From contig JALRLA010000384.1 in the NCBI GenBank assembly GCA_023254645.1, positions 1-5,876 of the forward strand: a DNA stretch of 5,876 nucleotides, given 5' to 3'. Both the position numbers and the translations under genes were made by a program. Within the stretch, counting starts at the first letter, position 1. Every line of letters starts with the position of its first letter. The stretch comes from Bacteroidia bacterium (GTDB lineage: Bacteria > Bacteroidota > Bacteroidia > NS11-12g > UBA955). Positions 1 to 5,876 of the stretch are shown here, in pieces. The notes under the pieces were generated by a model, which was given only the letters and a program-made list of their open reading frames with translations, was not told the DNA's origin and did not search any database.

Positions 1-710
1 GTGTATGCCGAAAACTCGGCGTACAGGTTTGGCTTGAAACGATTGCGCAAATCATTATCAGGGAGAAGTCTGTCGTCAAAATACTCGTGGCGAAGGGCAA
101 AAGGATCCAACCATTCAGCGTAAGAGGGAGTCAAGCCAAGGCTGTAGACATGTGAGGCCATGTCTTTGCGACCCATTAAGGCTGAACCTTCTGCGCCATA
201 ACCCATGGCTATGCGGTTGTTCTGACCACTTTCATAAGCCCTATCAAAATAAGAAGCAGTCGCGCGTTGGTTACCCCAAGGAGCATCTCTGTCTTCAGGG
301 GCTTCAACAGGTATTCCCATCGCCAGCTTATCACTCAATCGATTGAGCGTCGACTCATGGTTTTTGGAGCTGACGATTGGCTGCGATTTACGGGTTGTTT
401 TTGCTGATGGAGTCGAGTTTGACACTAACTCCGTCTTTTCTGGTTTTGAGGCTACCGCTGATTCAGAAGGTTCGTTGAACGATGACGACGATTTCAGGGC
501 CACCTGGCTCGCCACCGAGCTAGAGGGTTTGGGCCCCATCATGTAAAAGGCGCCCAGGCCTACCAACAACAATCCGGCCGAAGAAAACCACCAGAACAAA
601 GCTCTGCGCTTCTTCTTCTCCTCGCGCATTTCCATCACCTTATCAAAACTGACACGGCTGGAATATGTCATTTCAGCCTCTTTCAGTTGATCCCACTGAA
701 ACTCACTCAC
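1..710 (-). CDS. Putative anti-sigma-like single-pass membrane protein (partial, 3' end beyond window)
   Basis: Open from 710 to the left edge (236 codons, no stop), so the C-terminus is missing. I place the start at GTG 710-708, which overlaps the sigma-factor stop as GTGA and follows AAGGAGG by 6 bases; a later ATG at 671-669 is the alternative. Seen: about 36 hydrophilic N-terminal residues (FDKVMEMREEKKKRR) ending in a basic cluster, one hydrophobic segment at about 37-58 (ALFWWFSSAGLLLVGLGAFYMM without its ends), a Ser/Thr/Lys-rich linker at about 60-118, and a more structured part from about 119 on. The positive-inside pattern puts the N-terminus in the cytoplasm and most of the chain in the periplasm. 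Position directly after an ECF sigma gene suggests it binds and restrains that sigma factor. There is no HxxxCxxC zinc anti-sigma motif, so the role rests on context and topology. The C-terminal part may lead into an outer-membrane-barrel-like domain, but this cannot be judged here. Confidence 0.8.
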   Translation of the reverse strand, partial: MSEFQWDQLKEAEMTYSSRVSFDKVMEMREEKKKRRALFWWFSSAGLLLVGLGAFYMMGPKPSSSVASQVALKSSSSFNEPSESAVASKPEKTELVSNSTPSAKTTRKSQPIVSSKNHESTLNRLSDKLAMGIPVEAPEDRDAPWGNQRATASYFDRAYESGQNNRIAMGYGAEGSALMGRKDMASHVYSLGLTPSYAEWLDPFALRHEYFDDRLLPDNDLRNRFKPNLYAEFSAY

Positions 711-1240
711 GACTCCCCTCCTTCCAATTTTTCGAGCATGGATTGCAAGACCTTGCGGGCTTTGGAAAATTGAGATCGGCTCGTGCCTTCGTCGATTCCC
801 ATGGTTTGAGCAATTTCTCTGTGTGAAAACCCTTCGATGGCATACATATTAAATACCGCTTTGTAACCCTCGGGCAACAGACCCACTAGCTTCAACAATT
901 GTTCCACATGCAATCGTTCAAAAGCCTTGTCGTTACTGGGCAGGTCAATGGCTTTATCATCAATGGAATCAAAACTCACCTTTCTCGCTCTGATTTTGTT
1001 GATACACGCATTGACGGTGACACGACGCATCCAGGTTTCCAAACTGCTTTGGAAGCGGAACTTGGGCAAGTTGTTGTATATCTTAACAAAAGATTCCATC
1101 AGGGCATCTTCAGCTTCTTCTTGGTTTTGACAATAGCGCATCGCCAAGGAAAACAGTTTCTGGGAATATCGACTCCACAGGATTTCCTGGCATTTCCGAT
1201 CCTCCTTGATGCATCCTTCTACCAGTTCCTGTTCTGTCAT
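707..1240 (-). CDS. ECF-type RNA polymerase sigma factor (sigma-70 family)
   Basis: A 177-residue protein, the usual size for an extracytoplasmic-function sigma factor. It should direct core RNA polymerase to a small set of promoters, probably including its own. Region 2 covers about residues 20-88: the core-binding part has YSQKLFSLAMRYCQNQEEAEDALMES-type sequence (RYCQNQEEAEDALMESF is the best conserved block), then FQSSLETWMRRVTVNACIN for -10 recognition and melting. Region 4 covers about 113-167, with LLPEGYKAVFNMYAIEGFSH leading into a helix-turn-helix (REIAQTMGIDEGTSRSQFSKAR) that reads the -35-like element. Regions 1 and 3 are absent, as in ECF factors. The start is ATG 1240-1238, with no Shine-Dalgarno. 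Its stop overlaps the next gene by 4 bases (GTGA), suggesting co-transcription and coupled translation with the membrane protein that probably controls it. The exact ECF group and the signal sensed cannot be read from the sequence. Confidence 0.95.
   Translation of the reverse strand: MTEQELVEGCIKEDRKCQEILWSRYSQKLFSLAMRYCQNQEEAEDALMESFVKIYNNLPKFRFQSSLETWMRRVTVNACINKIRARKVSFDSIDDKAIDLPSNDKAFERLHVEQLLKLVGLLPEGYKAVFNMYAIEGFSHREIAQTMGIDEGTSRSQFSKARKVLQSMLEKLEGGES
717..723 (-). promoter_or_regulatory. Shine-Dalgarno sequence AAGGAGG for the GTG-started membrane protein
   Basis: On the minus strand AAGGAGG runs from 723 to 717 and ends 6 bases before the GTG at 710, a textbook match and spacing. 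It lies inside the last codons of the sigma-factor gene, where it also encodes part of Glu-Gly-Gly-Glu. It supports the GTG over the later ATG at 671. The other starts in this window (1240, 1426, 5692, 5801) have no comparable sequence, which is usual for Bacteroidota. The codons alone could produce the match by chance. Confidence 0.5.
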
Positions 1241-1425
1241 TGAGTAATCTCATATTGTTTCCAACGATGTCTACCAATGCTTTGACAATTCAATCGAAGA
1301 AAACGTGGCTTTTAGGTTCACAATTTCTATGTTTTTTTCAATGCGGGCACCACCCCCGGGATTTTTCCACATACTTGGCATAGAAAAATTCACAAAATCA
1401 AGGGGCTTTCTGTTGCTTTGTAAGC
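1241..1425. other. Divergent intergenic region between the sigma-factor gene and the GH3 fusion gene
   Basis: This 185-base stretch must hold promoters for both diverging genes. I see no convincing full promoter on either strand. The nearest plus-strand match to the Bacteroidota -7 element (TAnnTTTG) is TTGCTTTG at 1413-1420, one mismatch, but it lies only 5 bases before the ATG and has no TTTG about 19 bases upstream. On the minus strand the best candidate, CATCGTTG with a TTG 16 bases upstream, has two mismatches. The region also holds a T-rich run at 1330-1338 and a C-rich run with CCCGGG near 1353-1360. No tRNA, small ORF or strong hairpin is evident. Confidence 0.5.
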
Positions 1426-4365
1426 ATGCGTCTGCGACAGATCTTTTGGCTGTACATAATTTGCGCCCCTTCCTTTTTATGGGCTCAAAAAGGACCCTCT
1501 GTCGCGGCTCAAATTTGGGCTGACAGCCTTCTAAAAACAATGAGTTTAGAGCGAATGGCCGCCCAAACACTCATGATGCCGGCTTGGTCTCGCGACCGCA
1601 GCATTCGGCCGGATTTGCTTAAAAACGTCGAGGAGTTGGGCATCGGCGGCATCATCTTTTTCCAAGGGCATCCGCTAGATCAAGCCTACCTGAGCAATTT
1701 CTATCAGCAACAAAGCCAAATACCCTTGTTGATTGGGATGGATGCCGAATGGGGCTTGAGCATGCGATTGAACGACTTGCCCAAATATCCCTTTGCCATT
1801 AGCATGGGTGCGGCTGATGACGAAGCCCTAGCCTTGGAGCTGGGTCGCTCCTTGGGCAAAGAATGTCGTATACTGGGCGTGCACGTCAGTTTTGGGCCGG
1901 TGGTCGATGTCAACACCAACCCAGATAACCCCATCATTGGATTTCGAAGCTTTGGAGAAAACCCAGACAAAGTAGCCCGAATGGCCATGTCTCAAATCCA
2001 AGGCATGCAAGAGCAGGGAATTCTGGCTTGCGCCAAACACTTTCCGGGCCATGGAAACACAGCTTCAGACTCTCACAAAGAATTGCCCATTGTCACGGAT
2101 AACCGGATGCAATTGCAATCGCATTTGAAACCCTTTCAATCCTGCATTGACAAAGGGGTAGCCTCCATCATGGTGGCTCACCTGGAAATCCCCGCGCTCG
2201 AAGCAGAACCTGGCTTGCCCAGCTCCCTCTCTCCTTCGGTTGTTCGCCATTTGTTAAGAGACAGCATGCATTTTGAAGGCCTGATCATTACAGATGCCTT
2301 GAACATGAAAGGCGTTTCTGGCAAATACAAGTCGGCCACGGCCTGCGTTATGGCTCTACAGGCCGGAAATGACATATTGCTGTTCCCCGAAGATGCCAGC
2401 GTGGCGATTGACAGTATCGTTTCAGCCATTAGACAGGGCAAATTGGATAGCCTGGAACTCAGGCAGCACGCCCGTAGAATTCTGATTCAAAAACACCAAG
2501 CGGGCTTGGCGTATTACAAACCCATTCAAACCGAGAACTTGGTGGATAGCTTGCTTGCCGTTTATCAGGATTTTCAAGACAAATGGTCGGTCCCCCAGCC
2601 AACCTACCCAGGATTGTCTGTTTTGGACCCCAACCATCGCTTACCCCTTCAACCCTTCAGCGGCAAGCATGGATTGTTGCTCCAATGGGTCCCAGAAGGC
2701 AAATCAGCGAACGATGTCTTGGATTCACAATTGATAGATGCCTTGATGCAAAATGAGCATTGGTACATTAGTTACGTCCCCTACAATGCTTCGCCCTCTG
2801 ATATCGTCGCTGAAATACAAGAATTTCCCGCTGACTGCTTTGTGCTTCTAGCCCATACCGAACCCAAAATTTGGGGCAAAACCAGCCGTGAACTTCCTGC
2901 AGCATTGGTCTCCTGGTTATCTTCACGAGAACCCAGCCAAACCGCCCTTTTGCACGCTGGCAACCCCTATGCCCTTCGAAGTCTGGGCCTCTATAATCGA
3001 ATTCCCGTGTTGTTGAGCTACGAAAATGATTCGCGTAGTTTGGCCTTCGCCGCCGAAGCCCTGTATGGCCGAATGTGCGGAGGCGCTCAACTCCCTGCTA
3101 CCTTAAATTCGAGGTTCCCAGCTGGATATTGCGCCAAACAAACATCGACCATTCCCCTGTGGGAAACGGGTGAAACACAAGCACAGAAGGCCCAAAACAC
3201 ATCAACGGCCTATCGCCTTATTGCCACTCAGCTGGATGAACGCATCAATCGAGCGCTTTCAGAGGGCGACTTTCCGGCCGCCCAATGCGTGGTTATGCAC
3301 CATGGCAAAGTAGTCTACCAACAGGCAGTGGGAAGCATTGATGCCGATGAACAACTTCATTTGGGCCCACGAAAACTCAGCTTTGAACATGTGTTCGACT
3401 TAGCGAGCATTACCAAAGTTGCCGCTACCACTCTGGCTGTCATGCAGCTCTGCCAAGAGAAAAAGATTGCTCCCAGCACCGTATTATCCAAGGTATGGCC
3501 CGAAGCTAGTCATACTCCATGGGGACATTTACCCCTGAGTGCATTTTTGACCCACCAAAGCGGCCTACCCGCGTTTTTGTCTTTCTTCAGCACTATGAAG
3601 AGCCAAGGGGCCGAACATCGCATTCAAGCTGATTCCCAATTCCGGCTGGCTTTGAGCAATTCTTGTTTTGTCGAAGCCCGTTGGAGCGATTCGGCTTGGA
3701 CTTGGATTCAAAACCAGAAACCCGACCCCCACCCTCGATACGTATACAGCGACCTGAACATGATCATCATGGGCAAATGGGTAGAATACATGAGCCAATG
3801 TTCACTCAACCGATACGTTGACTCTTTGTTTTATAGTCCCATGGGGTTGACCCATTTGGGTTTTCTGCCAGAAGATAAAGGAATGGACTACTGGTGTGTG
3901 CCCGCAGGCTATGAAAACAATTGGCCACGACAGCGAATTTGTGGCATTGTTCACGACCCAAGTGCGGCTGTATTAGGAGGTATTTCGGGCAATGCCGGTT
4001 TGTTTAGCAATGCCCACGAATTGGCGGCTCTGTTCCAAATGTTCTGCGACGGCGGGCTCTACCGAGATCGGCGTTATTTGAACGAGGCTACCATCAAACA
4101 ATTCAGCAAGGCCTTTAGCAACAAGAGCCACCGGGGCTTAGGTTTTGACCGGAGCAATGGCAAAAACAACATCTTTGTAGGAGCCCCTTCTTCCCTCTTT
4201 GGCCATAGCGGATTCACTGGCACTTGGGCCTGGACAGACCCCAATCGTGATCTCGTTTTTGTATTCTTGAGCAATCGCACGTACCCCAGTGACTCCAACA
4301 AAAGCCTGATTCAAAAAGGCGTTCGGGGCGATCTTTTGCAGACGGTCTACCAGTATTTGCCTTAA
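1426..4365 (+). CDS. Secreted GH3 beta-N-acetylglucosaminidase (NagZ-like) fused to AmiE-like beta-lactamase-fold hydrolase
   Basis: A 979-residue exported protein. Residues 1-20 are a Sec signal peptide cut before Gln21 (FLWA/QKG); there is no lipobox. About 28-360 is the GH3 TIM-barrel: GIGGIIFF (72-79), GFRSFGENP (172-180), and the NagZ signature KHFPGHGNTASDSH (204-217) with His217 as likely acid/base and Asp290 (LIITDALNMKG) as nucleophile. About 395-570 looks like a degenerate GH3 C-terminal sandwich (GGAQLPATLNSRFPAGY). About 600-979 is a class-C beta-lactamase-like serine hydrolase with SITK (Ser661, Lys664), Tyr774-Ser775-Asp776 and HSGFTGT (927-933), all three motifs intact. In Bacillus subtilis, NagZ and AmiE are separate secreted proteins that remove GlcNAc and then cut MurNAc from L-Ala; I infer this chain does both, in the periplasm. 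The nearby convergent mpl supports a recycling role. Peptidase or esterase activity for the second domain is the main alternative. The start gives a proper signal peptide at once; no Shine-Dalgarno is seen. Confidence 0.93.
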   Translation: MRLRQIFWLYIICAPSFLWAQKGPSVAAQIWADSLLKTMSLERMAAQTLMMPAWSRDRSIRPDLLKNVEELGIGGIIFFQGHPLDQAYLSNFYQQQSQIPLLIGMDAEWGLSMRLNDLPKYPFAISMGAADDEALALELGRSLGKECRILGVHVSFGPVVDVNTNPDNPIIGFRSFGENPDKVARMAMSQIQGMQEQGILACAKHFPGHGNTASDSHKELPIVTDNRMQLQSHLKPFQSCIDKGVASIMVAHLEIPALEAEPGLPSSLSPSVVRHLLRDSMHFEGLIITDALNMKGVSGKYKSATACVMALQAGNDILLFPEDASVAIDSIVSAIRQGKLDSLELRQHARRILIQKHQAGLAYYKPIQTENLVDSLLAVYQDFQDKWSVPQPTYPGLSVLDPNHRLPLQPFSGKHGLLLQWVPEGKSANDVLDSQLIDALMQNEHWYISYVPYNASPSDIVAEIQEFPADCFVLLAHTEPKIWGKTSRELPAALVSWLSSREPSQTALLHAGNPYALRSLGLYNRIPVLLSYENDSRSLAFAAEALYGRMCGGAQLPATLNSRFPAGYCAKQTSTIPLWETGETQAQKAQNTSTAYRLIATQLDERINRALSEGDFPAAQCVVMHHGKVVYQQAVGSIDADEQLHLGPRKLSFEHVFDLASITKVAATTLAVMQLCQEKKIAPSTVLSKVWPEASHTPWGHLPLSAFLTHQSGLPAFLSFFSTMKSQGAEHRIQADSQFRLALSNSCFVEARWSDSAWTWIQNQKPDPHPRYVYSDLNMIIMGKWVEYMSQCSLNRYVDSLFYSPMGLTHLGFLPEDKGMDYWCVPAGYENNWPRQRICGIVHDPSAAVLGGISGNAGLFSNAHELAALFQMFCDGGLYRDRRYLNEATIKQFSKAFSNKSHRGLGFDRSNGKNNIFVGAPSSLFGHSGFTGTWAWTDPNRDLVFVFLSNRTYPSDSNKSLIQKGVRGDLLQTVYQYLP

Positions 4366-4369
4366 GCTC

Positions 4370-5692
4370 CTATTCGGAGAAAAGGGATTTCAGGTCCAAG
4401 CCTCCAACATTGCCTGAACTCATGATCAGCCAAACTTGACTTCGCTCTTGTTTCAAAGCTTCCCCCAGCGAATCCGCATCGGCAAATAAACGAACATCAG
4501 CACCCAATCGAGCCTGCATTTCTTCAGCCGAAGGGATGTCCATTTTTTTCAAGGCAAACACATGGGGATCGTACAAAACCCAACGCTGATCAGCTGGCCC
4601 CAATGTCCCTTTGTAACGAGGCATAAATTCAGGATTCAAGCTTGAAAACGTATGCAATTCCAATAACGCCAATACCGATTCATTCGGATGTCGTTCACGC
4701 ACGGCAGCCACACTCGCGGCCACTTTGCTAGGAGCATGAGCAAAATCGCGAATCAACACACCTCTGCTTGTTTGTGCAATGGTTTCTAGGCGCTTGGCCG
4801 TTCCAGGAAAACTCGACAAAGCTTTCCAGGCATCAACCTCCCCTATACCCAACCGCAGGGCTAGACGAACCACACCCGCCGCATTTTCTATGTTGTGCTT
4901 GCCATAAAACGAAAGAGTGATGATTTCGTTTTCCACTTTTACCCATGCTTGGCCAGAAGAATGATACCCGAAGGCTGGAGCATGGTAGGTTTCAGCATGA
5001 ACATGGTGCTGTGCAATTTTGACCAAGGCCTCATCCCCTTGATAAACATAGGCGGGGCCTAAACAGGTGCTCAGATAAGAATCGAACTGGTTTTGATACA
5101 TTTCTTCGGTGGGAAATACATTGATGTGATCCCACGCTATACCCGTAATCATGGTCAGATGGGGCTTGTAATGCATGAATTTGGAGCGCGGATCCAAGGG
5201 AGAGGTCAAATACTCATCTCCTTCGATCAAGATGATGGGGGCGTTCGACAAGTGAACCATTCGCTCATAACCCGGCAATTGGCTACCCACCAAATAGTCA
5301 AAGTCCATTTCACAGGATTTGAGCACGTGCATGAGCATGGCGGTCGATGTGGTTTTGCCATGTGAACCGGCGATAACCACGCGGGTCTTTTGTTTGGCAT
5401 GCTCATAAATATAAGAGGGGAAAGAAAAGACCGGAATGCCCAACTCCTGTGCCGTCAACAATTCAGGGTTATCGGCCCTAGCATGCATACCTACAATGAC
5501 TTGGTCTATTTCCTGTAGGCGCTCTGGAAACCAGCCAAATTCAGCGGGCAACAAGCCCGCATCGGCCAAACGGCTGCGGGCCGGATCAAAGATTTCATCG
5601 TCGCTTCCGCTTACTTGATGCCCTAAGGCTTGCAACTCGAGAGCCAAGTTGTGCATAACCGCTCCCCCAATGGCAATAAAATGAATGCGCAT
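4370..5692 (-). CDS. mpl: UDP-N-acetylmuramate:L-alanyl-gamma-D-glutamyl-meso-diaminopimelate ligase
   Basis: A 440-residue cytoplasmic Mur-ligase-family enzyme that uses ATP to join recycled tripeptide L-Ala-gamma-D-Glu-mDAP to UDP-MurNAc, bypassing MurC, MurD and MurE. The N-terminal Rossmann-like domain starts MRIHFIAIGGAVMHNLA and contains the UDP-binding GSD (29-31). The ATP loop is GSHGKTT (109-115), with Ser where many homologues have Thr. Also visible are EGDEY (157-161), WDHIN (187-191), HNIENAAG (266-273), FPGTAKRLE (295-303) and DFAHAPSKV (316-324), the Mur-ligase C-terminal motif. GGAVMHN and DFAHAPSKV favour Mpl over MurC, as does the length. The frame stays open upstream to an ATG at 5872, but that 60-residue extension is not Mpl-like and would run antisense over the next gene's start, so I chose ATG 5692-5690. 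It converges on the GH3 fusion gene, with 4 bases between stops and no room for a separate terminator. Confidence 0.94.
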   Translation of the reverse strand: MRIHFIAIGGAVMHNLALELQALGHQVSGSDDEIFDPARSRLADAGLLPAEFGWFPERLQEIDQVIVGMHARADNPELLTAQELGIPVFSFPSYIYEHAKQKTRVVIAGSHGKTTSTAMLMHVLKSCEMDFDYLVGSQLPGYERMVHLSNAPIILIEGDEYLTSPLDPRSKFMHYKPHLTMITGIAWDHINVFPTEEMYQNQFDSYLSTCLGPAYVYQGDEALVKIAQHHVHAETYHAPAFGYHSSGQAWVKVENEIITLSFYGKHNIENAAGVVRLALRLGIGEVDAWKALSSFPGTAKRLETIAQTSRGVLIRDFAHAPSKVAASVAAVRERHPNESVLALLELHTFSSLNPEFMPRYKGTLGPADQRWVLYDPHVFALKKMDIPSAEEMQARLGADVRLFADADSLGEALKQERSQVWLIMSSGNVGGLDLKSLFSE

Positions 5693-5800
5693 GACCGAAA
5701 GCGAATCTACGACCAGCGGGCTAGTCAGCAAACAAAACCCATCGTTTTTTGCTATTTTTGCAGGAGTACAAAATCCCATCATTTGGGCTATTGACAACGC
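5693..5800. other. Divergent intergenic region between mpl and etfB
   Basis: This 108-base spacer separates the mpl start (minus) from the etfB start (plus) and should carry both promoters. The plus-strand -7 candidate is listed separately. For mpl, the nearest -7-like string on the minus strand is TTTGTTTG (5736-5729), with one mismatch to TAnnTTTG but no TTTG at the expected upstream distance. No Shine-Dalgarno is seen before either start. The stretch holds no tRNA and no convincing hairpin. Confidence 0.6.
5753..5760 (+). promoter_or_regulatory. Candidate Bacteroidota -7 promoter element (TATTTTTG) for etfB
   Basis: TATTTTTG matches the Bacteroidota primary-sigma -7 consensus TAnnTTTG at every fixed position. 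It ends 40 bases before the etfB ATG, so transcription would start near 5766 and give a leader of about 35 bases. The expected TTTG about 19 bases upstream is absent (the sequence there is GCAAACAAAA), so the promoter is only half supported and the T-rich context makes a chance match plausible. Confidence 0.4.
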
Positions 5801-5876
5801 ATGAAAATATTGGTTTGCATCAGCGTGGTCCCCGATACCACAAATAATCGAGATAAGCCTGAGTTTTGCCACGTGT
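5801..5876 (+). CDS. etfB: Electron transfer flavoprotein subunit beta, N-terminal fragment (runs off window)
   Basis: Only the first 25 codons are present. MKILVCISVVPDTT is the characteristic start of EtfB from Bacteroidota: a first beta strand, then the Val-Pro-Asp loop that belongs to the nucleotide-binding fold. EtfB pairs with EtfA to form the FAD-containing heterodimer that collects electrons from acyl-CoA dehydrogenases and passes them on to the quinone pool. The ATG at 5801 gives this start directly, and a good -7 element lies 40 bases upstream. After residue 14 the sequence (NNRDKPEFCHV) departs from the SKI-F pattern I would expect, so either this lineage diverges or there is a base error. 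Calling the family from 14 residues carries some risk; etfA would be expected nearby beyond the window. Confidence 0.68.
   Translation, partial: MKILVCISVVPDTTNNRDKPEFCHV

Noticed and set aside
152..546. Two short plus-strand open frames (152-346 and 343-546)
   Set aside because: They lie antisense to the continuous membrane-protein frame on the minus strand, and their translations resemble no protein family.
899..1243. Plus-strand open frames inside the sigma-factor gene
   Set aside because: Antisense shadows of a clearly conserved sigma-factor frame.
1363..1371. TTTTCCACA, one mismatch from a DnaA box
   Set aside because: A single site with one mismatch is expected by chance; no cluster of boxes or AT-rich unwinding region accompanies it.
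1456..1470. Cys13 in the GH3 fusion signal peptide as a lipoprotein anchor
   Set aside because: The preceding residues (Tyr-Ile-Ile) do not form a lipobox, and Cys13 sits inside the hydrophobic core of the signal peptide.
1271..1570. Minus-strand open frame of 99 codons across the intergenic region and the GH3 5' end
   Set aside because: It overlaps the signal peptide and first domain antisense, has no recognisable motifs, and would collide with the sigma-factor promoter region.
4366..4382. Possible hairpin CTCC-TATTC-GGAG followed by AAAA at the convergent junction
   Set aside because: The stem is only 4 base pairs and there is no T-run on either strand in the right place, so it is not a credible terminator.
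5093..5365. Plus-strand open frame of 90 codons inside mpl
   Set aside because: Shadow of the Mpl ATP-binding domain, which carries conserved motifs on the other strand.
1..5876. CRISPR arrays, tRNA or rRNA genes, insertion sequences, phage genes
   Set aside because: No regularly spaced repeats, RNA-gene sequences, transposase motifs or terminal inverted repeats were seen on either strand.

Overview
The window looks like ordinary chromosome from a member of the Bacteroidota, probably a flavobacterium-like lineage. Four things suggest this: a secreted GH3/beta-lactamase-fold fusion of a kind common in that phylum, whose signal peptide ends in Ala-Gln; an Mpl with the N-terminal motif GGAVMHNLA; starts that mostly lack a Shine-Dalgarno sequence; and a TAnnTTTG-type -7 element. 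There are no rRNA, tRNA, CRISPR, IS or phage features, and base composition looks even throughout. The placement is inferred from gene content, with no database comparison.

Layout. Positions 1-1240 (minus strand) hold a two-gene unit: an ECF-type RNA polymerase sigma factor (1240-707), then, overlapping by GTGA, a single-pass membrane protein in the position of an anti-sigma factor (710 to beyond the left edge). It has no ATG at its likely start, so it is easy to miss. Positions 1241-1425 are a divergent intergenic region. Positions 1426-4365 (plus strand) encode a 979-residue exported protein: signal peptide, NagZ-like GH3 glycosidase, then a class-C beta-lactamase-fold domain resembling the AmiE amidase. 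Only 4 bases separate it from the convergent mpl gene (5692-4370, minus), which encodes UDP-MurNAc:murein-tripeptide ligase. After a 108-base divergent spacer, the start of a probable etfB (5801 to beyond the right edge, plus) is seen.

How it fits together. The fusion enzyme and Mpl suggest a peptidoglycan recycling locus. The exported enzyme would strip GlcNAc from muropeptides and split MurNAc from the stem peptide; after uptake, Mpl would join the tripeptide to UDP-MurNAc for reuse. The sigma/membrane-protein pair and the electron-transfer flavoprotein have no visible link to this. The most notable points are the one-polypeptide NagZ/AmiE-like arrangement beside mpl, the non-zinc anti-sigma-like protein, and a perfect AAGGAGG before that protein's GTG start. 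I see no strong evidence for a wholly new system.
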